This document shows, in pieces, positions 10,769 to 23,394 of a stretch of DNA of 64,000 bases; the first letter of the stretch is position 1; every line of letters starts with the position of its first letter. Source of the DNA: Argentina anserina. Taxonomy: Eukaryota; Streptophyta; Magnoliopsida; Rosales; Rosaceae. The notes below the pieces were generated by a model. The model saw only the letters and a program-made list of their open reading frames with translations. It was not told where the DNA came from and searched no databases. The translations under genes were made by a program, and so were the position numbers. The stretch lies in the NCBI RefSeq assembly GCF_933775445.1, contig NC_065872.1, positions 17,422,001 to 17,486,000 on the forward strand, given 5' to 3'.

Positions 10769-13700
10769 TTAGCTTGGTTCTGGGGGAACCACTCTCAAGC
10801 TCCGTACCCACTCACAGAAGCTCGGATCGTCAAAACTAATAAAACTGCTTTTCAGCTTTGTCCGCTGTTCAGTTGTCAAAGTTCGTAGCTGAGGAAATCT
10901 CGCTTCCTGCAACAGATTAAAGAAACACTTCAATACAGGCTTTTCACTAAAGAAGATATAAAAACTCTTGAGTCTTGCGAAGTATTTATGTTAATGATTC
11001 ACCCTCACCTGCTCATAAGGAGGATCCTTGTGTGCAGGAATGAGCCGCGATACAAAATATCGAGCCTGAGAACTTCCTTCCTGTTTTTAACAATTGAATT
11101 AGGTTCAACTTTATATCTAGGCATCAAAACGCACCAAAGGAAAAGATGCAGAGAGAGGAAAGAAGACCTTGAAGGAAAGAATCCGAGGGGCTGGAAACCG
11201 CAATTCACTTATCTCTTCTGCCAATGTTTTGCAAGCAGCTGAAGCAGCTGCACCTTTTCCTTCATCAGCAGAAAGTTCAGCACCCTGAATACACCAGTCA
11301 AAATGAAAATGTTAAACAAAATAAGGTTAAAGAACTTCGATTTTTGAACAAACAACTAGTCAAGAAACTAAAAGAAGCGAAAGTAGTGAGTTCATGACTT
11401 AAAGAGAGCTCTTATTGAAACTCGACAGATGTGACAATGCAACAGCACATACATTTTATGGTTCAAGGGTCTCTCGTATAAACTATAAAACAGACAAGGG
11501 TGCTCAGGACCCACTATCTACATAACATCAAATTTTCAAGATTACTTCCTCGTTTTATTTCTAAGCAAAATTTCTAGTAAAAATTACTTCTGCAAGAGCC
11601 GTGAATGCTGGAGGGATGCAATGCTGGACTAACAATGGAGTGAATGATCAAAGAAACAATAAGTTCTATACTCACATTATGGCCTTACATCAAAAGCAGT
11701 AAATAGACAAGCACGACTACGTCAGCTGTTTTAAAGCATATCAGAAGACATTGGGGACAAACGCCAGAATCTTTTGGGGTTCGGGTCAGTGGCGGAGCCA
11801 GAAATTTAGGTTTACTGGTGCACGAAAATCATTATATATATATATATATTTACAATGTTAACTCCTCGACAAGATATTGTATTATTGTGACATTTATAAT
11901 TTGGACAAGCAAGAATTAATTTTTATTCATGACAAATAATTAAGATAAGAAGGGAAGAAGAGAGGTAGATTTATAAATAAAACTTGAAGGGTCACTTGAC
12001 AAGAGAAGAAAACAAAAGCAAAAACTAGTAAAAACAAGGGAAAAAAAGCATGCTGGTTGGAAGATTCGAACCGGGGACTTTTAAGAATACAAAAAGGATG
12101 TCATACCACTACACCAAACCGCTAATATTGCATACCTATAACTGAAGAAGTATATATTCCTACTGGTGCACAGGAACCAGCACCAAGTTCCGCCACTGGT
12201 TGGGGTGCTAGCAGTAGTTTGGGTGGTGTGGATGGGAAGATATAGATTGTGTGAAACCTATGGTGCATTGGAGAAGGAAGACCTGTGGGAGAGTTAAGTT
12301 CTGGGCATCGTGATGGGATTCTACTTCTAAGGATTATATTTTTTTCCCATTATTCTTAATTGGCAAGCAGCTGTAGTATACAAGCCCCTAAGCATTAGCA
12401 ATTGAGTTAAGCCTCTACACCTAGCTGCCATCTTTAGCTTTTCAAAGGGGACTCCTTGTCCGCCTCCCTCTATGCTGCTTTTTGTTTCAATAAAAAGGTG
12501 TTTCTTTTCAATAAAAGAAAGGGCATATCAGAAGTACTAACTTTTTCAGGGACCATAAGCTATATTCTGAACTTGGCCTCCAAAAATCTTAAAGATCAAA
12601 CATAGGCCATCAAGATGTCCCACAAGTAAATACTGATTTTGAAGATAGTTCCATAGTTATGAATACTACAATAGTCAAATGCGATTTAAAAGCATATCAC
12701 AAGTACTACATTTCCATGTGACTGTGACAATCTACAACTTGGCTATTAAAAATCTAAATGCTCAAAACAAAGGTCATCAAGATTTTCTGTGAGGAAGAAA
12801 ATTATGTTCAGGCCATCAGATTGCATAGTACTAATGAAATTCTTATTCCATATGTGCTGCGGCAACTGCAAATATGACATTAATTTTCTGTAGCATTAAT
12901 ACGAAGCAAAGTTCCCCAAGACAAGGAAAAATGATAAGCACACCAATACGTAGAGAGGTACCATCCAGTCATCCAGATATATAAAACAAAAGACAAAGAT
13001 AAGAGCAAAAGGGCGTACCAACCAAATGAAGACATCTGTGCCATGATCAAGAACAACTGCTGCATCAGACTGCATAGCAAGGTCATAAGCTGGCAATTCC
13101 TCAAATGTTCCCCCTTCCCGATGCATTAGACAACGAGGCGCTACCATTCGTAGAGACAGATCAAACGATGCATTCAGAAACAAATTCCGTAACACAGATC
13201 TCTCGTCTTCATGGCCAACAATGCATCCCAAGAGTGGGCCCCTTCTAAGATGAAACAAGAGCTCTGGTAATAAAGATATCTCCTTTGGGAAACGGTATTG
13301 CTTGGATTTTGGTGCTTGAAAACCAAATTTCAAAGCAATGTCTTTAATTCTTTCATCTATTGTTGATCGCATATCAATTGCATCAGAACTATTTTTGGCT
13401 CGCAAGAGAGTCCTCTTTGCAATAAGAACTGCAGCAACTTCATCTTGAACACTTTCAAGATATGCTGAAACACTATCAACTGTTGGCAATCTAACAGTTA
13501 TTACTCTTGATATATCAGCTTGATAAACATTCAGGTACTGAATTGTAAACTGGAAATATACATACTCGGTCTTAATGTCCCTCTTATTTTCCAAGGAGAG
13601 TGAGAAGCTCTGTGTTTCTTCAACACTCGGCATTTGTATGTAAAGAGAACTATCATTTTTGAAGGTTTCATGAATGTCGACATGTGCTTCTTCACCAGGA

Positions 13701-15677
13701 CCCACAACTTGAGTTATGAGAATATCATCTGAACAGCGTATTGCCAAAAACCCACGGGAGCCTGCTGCCCTGGTGGATGCCCTTTGCAAGTTCACTCCAA
13801 AGGCTTCACCAAAGTCATCATGGAGAACAAAAACACCCCCAGAAGCTTTTGCAAGAGGCTGCAAAACAGGAACTCTTACAGGACATTGCCCAGCGCATAG
13901 AACATCAACAACCGTATTGTGACGGTGTGACTCTTGACCTAGATGCTCCATCCATTTCAATGCAGTCTTTTCCAAGTGAGCATAATTTGGGTGACTGAAA
14001 GAATGAGGAACAGATCCAGGGCCATAGGTATTAGGTCCACCAGCGCAAACAATGATTCTGCTATTACCTCCTGACCTCTTGATTACCCCTCGAGAAATGT
14101 CTGCTGATGGGCCTTGAATTATAGCAAGAGCAACCTCAACTGCTGTGCCAAGGCACCGGTCTCTAGAAGCTTCTGGAATGTTCAGTTTGTACGGCCTCAA
14201 CGATGAGAATATGGCATGTGCTACAGGCAGTGAAGCATGCATTGGAGCCAAATATATTCCAGTTCCATATATCAACGCCTTCAAGTACTCCTGACATGGT
14301 GATTTGTCACCTGGAAGCACATCAGCGGATGCAATTGATTCCTCTGAAAAATCATAAACTGAAACAGTGCGGCCATACAGTACTATTCCAATTCTCGTTG
14401 TAGGGGGAAGTGAATCAACAAAGGCATGCAAGGAGCTCTGTAAATGCCAGAGATGTGGTTCATCTAAACACTCGTCTATAACAAGAACAATGGGTGCAGA
14501 CATTCTAGAATCAGAAACTGGAACAAAACCAGGTCTATTGTTCCCAGTTTGAACATAATCAACCATGGGAGATGATAACTCTGGATAGTTGGAAAGTTCT
14601 TCCTTGCTAGAAGCTATGTATTCACCCTCACTACCATTCAATTCTCTGCAGATTACACACTGCCACTGACCTGAGCCCAGTAAAATGTTGCAATAGACAT
14701 TTGCATATGCTCCACAACTGTGGCAGCGATGAGGATCACGTTGAATTATTTGGGGACCTGGAGAAACTTCCCTCCCAGGGGAAACCAATGCCCCGAAACC
14801 CAAACTTGGTACATTTGCCTGTTTCTTCTGTTTCAACACCTAATCAACAAACCAGTAGGAGAAAGGTTTGTATAAGACTATGAAGGGAAAGAAAGATATA
14901 CATTCAAGACTAGTTGCAAAAACAATCTGAAGATCATATCAGATCATACAATATATAAGAGACGGGAGACCTAAGCTGTTCAAATCTATAAATATAACAA
15001 ACATATGCCTGTGGTTAAAGAGATCCAGAAGCAGTCAGAAATGAGTGGGAAAATAATAATATCAACTCAACATAAATAATTCATTATGCAAAACACCCTA
15101 AATGAATAAAACATGATACGAGCCCACAACAAACAGATAATAAAACCAACAATGGTTGAATGGAGAGTAAAGAGAACAAGAAAGAAACCTTATGAGCCGA
15201 GAATATGACATACGGTGGTTCACCAACAGACACAGAATCATCATCTGTGACATTGGACAATTCGCGCTCCAACTCATGCGAGCCATTCGAAAAGTAGACA
15301 GTTGAAGAAGTCGGCAAGGACGCAGCCGGAGAGAAAGCGACCGGCTGAGGAGTTACAGGCGAAGCGCGAAAAGGCACAGCAGCAGGGCGGACAGGGGAAG
15401 TAAAAACAGGAGGTCCGGGGGGAGTACTGAAATGAGGAATGGGGCTGCCGGTTTTCAATCCACCACTAGCTGGTGACGGTCCGTTCGGAGTTTTGACTGA
15501 CGGAGGAGGAAGCTGATCCAGCTGAAACTTTGGCGGAGGAAACCTGGACTGCCCCGGTGAAACCAAAGGTGGAGGAGGAATGGCATTTTTTGTAGGGTCA
15601 GGCGACGAAGTGTCTGACTTTGAGGGACTAAAACTAACAGAGTATCCTACTGAAGGCTGCGGTGGTGGATTCGACAT
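10769..15677 (-). CDS. SEC23: SEC23-type COPII coat protein, 5 coding exons, 878 aa
   Basis: Exons on the minus strand: 15189-15677, 13019-14839, 11168-11284, 11009-11080, 10769-10906. All borders are GT-AG and in phase 0; together they give 878 codons plus TAA. Residues 1-163 are a proline-rich, low-complexity N-terminus. C202, C205, C224 and C227 form the Sec23/Sec24 zinc finger. The trunk/vWA-like domain follows (VLVIDECLDEPHL), then beta-barrel and helical regions, then the gelsolin-like end spanning exons 2-3 (HGTDVFIWL joined to GAELSADE). From recalled similarity it is the Arabidopsis AT4G01810 type, of about the same length. Sec23 is the GTPase-activating subunit of the inner COPII coat on ER exit sites, pairing with Sec24 and acting on Sar1. 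The long proline-rich N-terminus is a feature of this paralogue. Intron 2 (1734 bp) holds a MITE. Nothing suggests loss of function. Confidence 0.96.
11787..12198. mobile_element. hAT-type MITE (412 bp) in SEC23 intron 2
   Basis: The ends are CAGTGGCGGAGCCAG and, at the right, TTCCGCCACTG. The 8-bp flanks are GTTCGGGT (11779-11786) and GTTGGGGT (12199-12206), one mismatch. Near the ends the inner sequences TACTGGTGCAC are also shared in inverted orientation. It carries no coding sequence. It lies well away from the splice sites (donor 13018, acceptor 11285), so normal splicing of intron 2 is expected. Confidence 0.85.
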
Positions 15678-16240
15678 CGAAAAATAAATAATGTTGCTGC
15701 AATCAAAGCCACAACACCTCAGCCCCCCTCGGCTATATCGAAAATACAACTAAATTTCAGTAAACCTAAGCTCTGTGCTAAGCAAATCTAAAAACAAGCA
15801 ATTCATAAAAAATTGGATTGAACTATGAGAAATAAAGCAATGTGAATAAAAAAGGATCCTAGTGATTGAACAAATAGGAGGCCTTTGGTGACCAAAAACC
15901 TCCTAAAACCCCATGGATTTATCACAATTGAAGCCTCCCTAACTTCGCCGGTATCGGGTTCCGTCAATCTACGGAAAAAATTTACGGATTGTGAAATTAA
16001 CGATGAGTTCGATTAACGATCTAGGGGTTTTTATAGGCATTGAACATCGAAATTGAGCTGGAATTGAAATCGATTAGAGGAAATGGAATACGAAATTGGC
16101 GTACCTGAGGAGAGATTGGGGAATTTTTTTTTTTTGCGAGGCAGAAAAATCAACGACCCTTCTTGACTTGAAGGCGAGAGCTTGTTGCTCTTGCTCTTGC
16201 TCTTGTTCTTCCCCTGCCCCGTGTTTTATTTTTTATTTTA
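15678..16240 (-). promoter_or_regulatory. SEC23 5' leader with a probable leader intron
   Basis: Upstream of the ATG at 15677 the minus strand shows an acceptor (TTGATTGCAG, exon resuming at 15696) and a donor (CTCAG then GTACGCC, exon ending at 16105). That predicts a ~408-bp intron in the 5' UTR. The outer leader carries GAGCAA repeats (16180-16215). The transcription start is probably near 16200-16240. This is inferred from splice consensus only. Confidence 0.55.
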
Positions 16241-16764
16241 GTGAAGAAAATTGTTTTGGTTTTTATAGGAGTTGAGGATCTAAAAATGGGCACTCCCACA
16301 CTTATTTGCGGTTTGTGAAAATTGGGAAGGTAAACACTTTTTAGTTTTTATTGGAACGGGTGCACTTCGTGTCACTCAAATGCACACTTGGCACAGCTGC
16401 TTGAACTGTTCAAATGTTTTCCATGACGTGGCAAGCAATACGGTGTCGTTTTAGTCCTTCTTGCATCTACTTCCAGACAGTCATGTTGTTCAAGCTCCTA
16501 AGGCTATTTTTGTGAAGGTACGATTTGAATTGTTTTTGGCCCAGTTTGTTCCCGATATGAGATTGGAAAAATCTGTGTTTGCAGATTTAATCAGTATTAA
16601 TTTCTAAAAGTTATATTTTGTATCTTTCATAATTTGCCTAAAAGTTGTATCGGAGTTCGTAAACTTATGAATAAGTTGATTCACCAAACACGTTGATCAG
16701 ATTATTTGAGAATTTAAACGCATAATCTAGGCCAAATTCGGGACTAAACATAGCCTTTGTCGCA
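16241..16764. other. Promoter-side intergenic sequence, no feature seen
   Basis: AT-rich DNA upstream of the SEC23 leader. No open frame, repeat or transposon end was recognised. It presumably includes the SEC23 promoter. Confidence 0.4.
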
Positions 16765-17370
16765 TTCAATATATAGCATGGCTATGTAGCTATTTGGTCC
16801 TGAAAATTAACAGAGTTGATCATTTTCTTTAATACAATTTGATAAGAAGATTGCTAGCTATCAGTCTTTATATGCCATACAAATGGTCTCTGTCACATTT
16901 TACGAGCTTCATCAGCATGGCTATTTGGTGCGGTAGTCATCACATCCCGAAAATTAACAAAGTTGATAATCCTCTAATACAAAGCGATAAGAAGATTGCT
17001 ATCAATCTTTCCATATCATACAAATGGTCTTTGTTGAATTTACGGGCTTCAACAACATGGCTACCTAGTGCAGTTATCATTCCGCCCTGAAAAGTAACAA
17101 AGCTGACAATCTTGTTTAATACAATGCCATAAGAAGATTCTTATCAGTTTGTACATACCATACAAGTTGTCCTAGCCACATTTACTAGCTTCAACAACAT
17201 AGCTATATAGTGCAGTAGTCATCGCGTCCTGAAAATTAACAAAGTTGATAATCCTCTTAAATACAATGCGATAAGACGAATGCATCAATCTTTACAGATC
17301 ATACAAATTGATAGACATCAATTTTACAACCTCAAGCACAGAAAGGAAACATCACAATAAGTTAATCGAT
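16765..17370. repeat. Tandem array of ~140-bp repeats, four to five copies
   Basis: The landmark AAA(A)TTAACAAAGTTGATAATCCTC recurs at about 16808, 16957, 17094 and 17236. Each is followed by TACAATGCGATAAGAAGATTG, ATCATACAAATGGTC and GCTTCAACAACATGGCTA. Copies differ by 10-25 percent by eye. The array lies about 0.5 kb beyond the SEC23 leader and could influence its promoter, but it may be only satellite-like. Confidence 0.85.
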
Positions 17371-17914
17371 AGTTCCGTTTTGCAACATCCTTCATGATAG
17401 AGTTAATTGTAGTCTGCAACATTTTTTATACCTGATAATTAACATGTAATAACCCTAAAATTTCAAACAATATTAGTTTGATTTGAATTCTATAAAATTT
17501 CGAATTTTATTTAGAATGATTGTGATTGGTAGCGATGTTATGAAACGAGAAACGGAAACGATCTCGGAACGTTTAATTAGGAAAACGTTACGTTTCCGCT
17601 ACGTATATATCGACTTTTATTCCGTCGCTCGGTTGCGAAAACTTCCTTCACGAAAGTTGTAGAGCTCGTCGATACGAGTGCGTGGACATGTGACATGTTC
17701 GAATCGGACGTCGGAGGTGAAAGTTATTAACGACGGAAGTTAGTTTCCGATTTGGAAAATAGTATAAAAGGAAAAATTGAGGGATTAAGGTTTCCATTTT
17801 CGGAAACCCTTCACCCCGCCTCCCTCTCTCCCTCTCTCCCTCTTTCTCTCTCCCTTCGCGATTTCCCTCTCGCACTCTCGAGGGACGTGTCCCTCACCCC
17901 TGGCACCAACATCA

Positions 17915-19509
17915 TGATAGGAGCACTTTATGCGACGTTTTTAACATGTTTTTACCTCAATTTGTACTTTGCTTAGCCCTTATTGTTGTACTATTGAGTC
18001 ATTGAGTCGTAGTAAGAGTCTTGAGCGGTATTGGATGCATTTTTGTGCTTACATGAGTTAAAACGCATAATTGGTTTAGAGTCCTAGTTTGACTAGGAAT
18101 CCTTGTTAGGTTTTGAAACTAATTATCTCTTACTTATGATTTTATTTTCTTATTTTCAGATTGGATTGAAGAGATAATTAAAGAAAAAAAAGATGGAGTC
18201 AAGTCATGCAACAATTAAATAGAAGATGATCATTAAAGACATAAAACATGGCATGTTTTAGGGAATAAAACATGACATGTTTTAGGAATTAAAGCATGGC
18301 ATGTTTTAGGGAATAAAACTTTCCATGTTTTACGGATTAAAGCATGGCATGTTTTAGGGAATAAAACTTTCCATGTTTTAGGGATTAAAGCATGGCATGT
18401 TTATAGGAAGAAAGAAGCAATTTCAAACCCTCCATCTTTCCTCTATATATACATGGATTCACCTCTCAAATATGATGACTTCTCATTAGCATTCAAGAGC
18501 CAAAACTCTACCAAAACACCACCATAAACTTCCCTCACAAATTAGCCAAGCCGTCCACCCCAAAACCATCATCATCTCCACCGAGTTTCACCATTGAAGA
18601 CACACCTCTAAGGTTCCTACAACGTGTGATTCTCGCAACTCATCTCCATGGCTTCGTCTATTTGTGTTAATCTACAATTCTTTGTCTATGAAGATTGTAA
18701 GTTGTTGTTTATGTGGAAATATTGGTTTTGTATTTGTTTTAATTTTCAGATTGTATTTGATATTTTTTTAGACTATACCGAATCTATGTTCTTATAATTA
18801 TTGAAGTTTGTATTTCTATTGTTGTATTCTAATCATCTTTCTCATACTTTTAGATCATTTTCAGATATGTGCATATGAATTTAGTGTTTGGATGCAGTCC
18901 CTAAGATTGTGTTTGAGTGCTAGATTCATCAACCATATTGACACATATCGAATCATGCCCTAAGTAGGTTCGATTTGTGTTGATTAAAAGTGGTAAAAAT
19001 TCTGGAAATTTGCATGTGAAACCATGGTGGGTGACGTCATACATGAAACATGTCTCCAACAAAGATTTGGTGCTTAAATGTAATCTTGTTTGATTTCTAC
19101 TCTAAGTGTTATTGATTTCGATTGCATGCAAATTTAGATTAGGCCCTAAGTCAATCTAAATGTTAATTGAAATCTTGCACGATTAGATGATCCCCTAAGG
19201 CTCTAGTTGTATTGGTGTCTAAAAAGTATGTAATTGGTCGAATTAGAATGCATGATAGGTTCGAACTTGTAATTATGTGGTGTAATGGTAAATTTAGTTT
19301 AAGTTTGTTAAAGAGAAGTCGATCATGTAAATAGTAATTTAGGTTTTATTTTAGTAGTTAATAATCAATCTCAAACCCCCCATTATTTGTTAACACTAAA
19401 AGTTTAGAGTTCCCTTCAATTCCCCGGAAAGAACGATATCTGCTTATTCTATACTAACGATGATGTTTTACAGGGTTTATTATAGACGTTTTAACAAAAC
19501 GCTCTATCA
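17915..19509 (+). mobile_element. Solo LTR, family B, copy 1 (1595 bp)
   Basis: The ends are TGATAGGAGCAC...GCTCTATCA with perfect 5-bp flanks CATCA (17910-17914 and 19510-19514). It lies inside the family A LTR, so it is the younger of the two. The related copy at 43537-45267 is followed by a tRNA-Asp-complementary sequence, which suggests a Ty3/gypsy Tat/Athila-like family primed by tRNA-Asp. Confidence 0.88.
18237..18405. repeat. Palindrome-containing tandem repeats inside the family B LTR
   Basis: About six units of roughly 28 bp carry the dyad AAACATGNCATGTTT followed by AGGGAATA or AGGGATTA. Two sub-types alternate (CATGGCATGTTTTA and TTTCCATGTTTTA). They lie upstream of the stretch that reads as an LTR leader (18420 on). 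Confidence 0.85.
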
Positions 19510-21116
19510 CATCACCGCAAGCTCGACTCCTCCCTCTCCTGGGCAGGACGCGACCACCACCGTCACCGAGAAGCTACGCCAATCTCCTGCATCTCCTGCA
19601 ACAACCGCCGCGGTCCAAGCTCCCTCCGACGAAACTAGGGTTCAAGGCAAGTGGGCTTCCTTCACTCTTCAACCTTAGAGCCACCCACGATCTGGGAGGG
19701 GGACTCGACGCCGCACCGCTCCTCACCGAGTCGAGCACGGCCGAATCGACGAACTCCGGTGCTTCCAAGAGATCGATTAGGTGAGGATTTGTTTTTAATT
19801 AGTTGTGATGATTGTTGTTGTAATTTTGGGATTGAAATAGAGTGATTTTGGAGGAGATCGGAAGAAGGAGTGGAATGGTGAACACCGCCGCCTTAGGCGG
19901 CGTGTGTGAGTGCGTGGAGTGGCCTAGAGGGGGCATGAGGCAGTGGGGAGGAAGAGGAGGAAGAAAAGGAGAGAAATGGGGCGGCGGTGGCGTGAGCGCC
20001 ACGCGCGGCCTGCCGGAGGTAGCGCGTGCTCCCCACGCGCCGCCACGTGCGGAAGCGTGAACAATGTTTCCGAAGGGGTAATTTTGTAATTTATTTACGT
20101 ACGGTAAATGTAAATTATTTTTAGTAAAGGTAAAAAGTAATTTTGGAAGGGTAATTCGGTAATTATTATTTATTGAAAAGTACGTACATTTAAATAGTAT
20201 TTATACGTACAAAAATATGTAAACAGTATGTACTCGTACAAAGATACATATTGGATGTGTATTTGTACAGTAATACACAAATAGTAAATACAGAAAAGTG
20301 AATCGTGAACAGTAATAGTGAATAGTGAACAACAAATTTGTAAAACCAAAAATTGATGAACAGTAACCGATTATTACTGTTTCGGCATTTAAAGGTTTAC
20401 GAAACGTTTCTAAATTCTTTTCTTATCTTTTCAAGGTGATCGATAAAGCAAGGAAAAAAATTATCTTCGGAAATTGTGGAATTACGCTCGGGTCGATAAG
20501 GTGAGTAAAATCTCACATATTTATGAATCCACCCTTGCGGTGATTTCAAGATTTTTGCAAGAGATTAAATATTGAAATACGACATGTATACGATATAGTG
20601 GATTACATATATATTGTATAAATGGTAATAAGTACATATATATATAGTTTGTTATATTATATATTGTTATGAATTCATCTGAAATTAGTCATTTTGATGA
20701 CGAGCATGTGAATTAGTTTGTACATGACTTTAATATGAAGTTTGTTAAACGTTTTGTCTTCGGACGTGTTTATAAATTACGACGTGTATATGATATAGTG
20801 GAGTATATATGTATTGTAATAATGGTAAATAAATACATATATATATATATATAGTTTTCTATATAATATACTGTTATGATTTTTCGTGATGATGTCATAT
20901 TGATGACAAGATTTTATCGAGCATGTGATTTTGATTTGTACAATATAATGTGAGATTATTGTACGTGATTTAACATGGAGATTGTTAAAATGTGATTTGT
21001 CTTCGGACATGATGTTTGGTACAATATGATGTGAGATTATTGTACGTGTTTGGCAAGTCAGAACCTAGCCTTTGGCCGGGCGAAAGTTACGATACAGTTA
21101 GAGCTCTAGTCTGTCT

Positions 21117-21255
21117 GCCGGACATCGGGTAGCGAGGAGGTTGCCCGATGTTGGACATAGGGTAGCGAGGATGTTGCCCTATGTTGGGCGTAGGGTAGCG
21201 AGGAGGTTGCCCTATGCCGGGCGTTGGGTGGCGAGGAGGTTACCCAACGTCGGCG
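21117..21255. repeat. CG-rich minisatellite, ~33 bp unit, four copies
   Basis: Units of the form GGGTAGCGAGGAGGTTGCCC are separated by ATGTTGGACATA-like spacers. The same array, expanded to about six units, is present in inverted orientation in the family A copy at 58790-58990, so it is a family character with variable copy number. Confidence 0.85.
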
Positions 21256-21896
21256 GTGTACTATATGAGGGGTAACAGAGGCGTACCAACGCTCATTAGT
21301 ACTCGTATTATAAATGCATTTGGGCAAACAGAGGGGTTGCCCAATTTCTCATGAGTAATTTCATTTTCATATTTTCGGGACAACCAGATGGGCTGTCCAT
21401 TGACTCATGAGTGCATTTATATTTGTTAATTGTGGATTGACATATATATTGTTATGCGAGTTATATTTGTTTTATTTTACTCATACGAGCTGTAAAGCTT
21501 ACCGGGTTTGTGTTGACAATCCCGGTGCACCAATTCGATGGTGTAGGGGATACTGCTGCAGGTGTCGATTAGTGGGAATCGAATGACATCTCTGGGGACT
21601 TGAAGTCGTTCATTATCCTGCTTGTGGTGAGGTTCTATTGTGGATTTGTGTGAGAACTTGTGAGGATTTATTTATGGTTTTGTGAGAAATTGGGAGGATT
21701 ATTACATTTCCATTGTTGTGTAATATGAATTATAAATTTGGGTTGTAATAATTGGTTTGTCTGAGTTGTATCAAGAACTCAGTAATGATCCGCTGTGACA
21801 GTTTATATGATTTCGATTTTTATTGAGATCGTTTGGTGTATAACGACTTTAAAATTTGAGTTTTTATGCTCGAAATTTTGGGGTCGTTACATAACA

Positions 21897-22531
21897 AGAA
21901 ACTGGATAAATGAGACGTCATATATCCTAAATTTGTCAAAAGCATACATAATTTCAAATTTCAAGTCAAATATATCTTCGCAATAAAAAAAACATGACCA
22001 TAGCAGTTCACAATTTCTCAAAAAGTTTAAGAAAATCAAGCTATCATAATAGAGCAATCAATTTAAAAAAAAAAAACAGTGTGGCCATTGTCACCCCACT
22101 GACTCCTTATTTCACCCCACAAGCTACTTACATCTCATTTTGTCCTTCATGTAAACATAAAATACAAATAAATAAAGCAAATCACTATTATGATTATTTG
22201 AGATATCGATCTCTATTATGATTATAACTTTGCTTGTAGAATGAAAGTATTCATTCATCCTTCGAAGAAAATTTGCTTCTGGAATTGCCTCCTGAATTAA
22301 AATTAGTCAGATGTATTTTAATCATGTTCTTGTGTTCATCTTGATATTGATCGATTGGTCAAATTGTCAAAATTTAACAATTTCTAAAGATTATGATTCT
22401 TTTATCATGCTTTTGAAACATTAACCATATGATCAGAAATCTCATATCCTCACAAAACAAAGAAGATTGATGGTTAAAGGATGAGGGGAAGAAAGGAAAC
22501 AAGGGATTATTGGAGATCTACTGTAGACCTG
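21897..22531. other. Intergenic sequence, nothing recognised
   Basis: AT-rich unique-looking DNA; no convincing gene or transposon end was seen on either strand. Confidence 0.4.
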
Positions 22532-22985
22532 TAAGGGTGGGCATAAAACCTGAGAACCGAAATAAAACCGGTAAAACATATCCGACCCGGCTGGTTTGAT
22601 TCGATTTTGTCACTATTTTTAACCATTTTAGCAATTTGGTCCGGTCCTTGGTCCCACTAATTTTGAGGTGAAAAAAAAAACTAAGAGCCCGAACATATAC
22701 ATGTTCATATCTAATTGGATTATACTTCAGTTGTACAAGCTTATTTTAAGATTAGGTGTAGGTGATTATAGTAAAAAAATAACCCTAAAATGCTAAAACT
22801 CTTATTCCCAGCCGGTTCTTGCCGGTCCAATCACGATTCTTGTCGGTCTGGTCCCTAATCAGTCCTTGATTATTCAAGAAAAAACTTAGCTCTAATCGGT
22901 CCTCATATTTTAAGACAAAAGGACTAAAATACAACTTCTTGGTTCGGTGAAAAAAAGGGCCGATTTAGGACGGTGCCGAGCCTTA
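22532..22985. mobile_element. Probable hAT-type MITE (~454 bp), degraded
   Basis: Left end TAAGGGTGGGCATAAAACC; right end read inward TAAGGCTCGGCACCG. The subterminal CCGGT/CGGTCC-rich sequence resembles the other short hAT elements here. The 8-bp flanks TAGACCTG and CATACCTA match at only five positions, so the borders are provisional. Confidence 0.5.
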
Positions 22986-23394
22986 CATACCTATACGATT
23001 GCTTCTTCTTATTTTATTTGTGTCTTTTCTTTTACTTCTATAATTCTATATATATGTTGGACTATATTAATTTTTTATTTTTTCAATCTAATTTATTGAT
23101 AGTCGCATGGAAACTACTTTGGGGCCATACTTTTCATTCGCACATTAGTGTTTAGATAGGGATGGGTGGAACCATTTTCTGTCTTCATCTTCAAGTTCTC
23201 CGTTTCTCACTGTGCAATACTAGCTTTAGCTTTGCAAAAGGTCTGTGATTGATATGTTTAGTATTGAATTCCTAATGATGATTTTTAGGAGAAAAAGAAG
23301 TTTATAAGACCATAATTTAGTTTTTATTATTATAAAGAAAGCCAAAGAAATAAATGGAAAGGTTAATAAATGAAATATGATTATTTAAGAGGTT
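22986..23394. other. Intergenic sequence, nothing recognised
   Basis: AT-rich; no coding or transposon signature seen. Confidence 0.4.

Larger units (their letters stand above)
17445..21891 (+). mobile_element. Solo LTR, family A, copy 2, split by a nested solo LTR
   Basis: It starts TGTAATAACCCTAAAATTTC and ends TTTTGGGGTCGTTACA, with perfect 5-bp flanks TAACA (17440-17444 and 21892-21896). Without the nested family B element (17915-19509) and its duplication it is about 2.85 kb. A TATA-like TATAAAAG at 17763 followed by a CT-rich leader suggests the LTR promoter. The 3' half has a CG-rich minisatellite (21117-21255) and the shared TCATACGAGCTGTAAAGCTTACCGG-type segment. No polyprotein, primer site or polypurine tract was seen, hence solo LTR. 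Confidence 0.85.

Noticed and set aside
21106..21327. CRISPR-like array of short repeats and spacers
   Set aside because: Repeats and spacers are both similar between units, the DNA is plant nuclear, and it is a minisatellite in an LTR.
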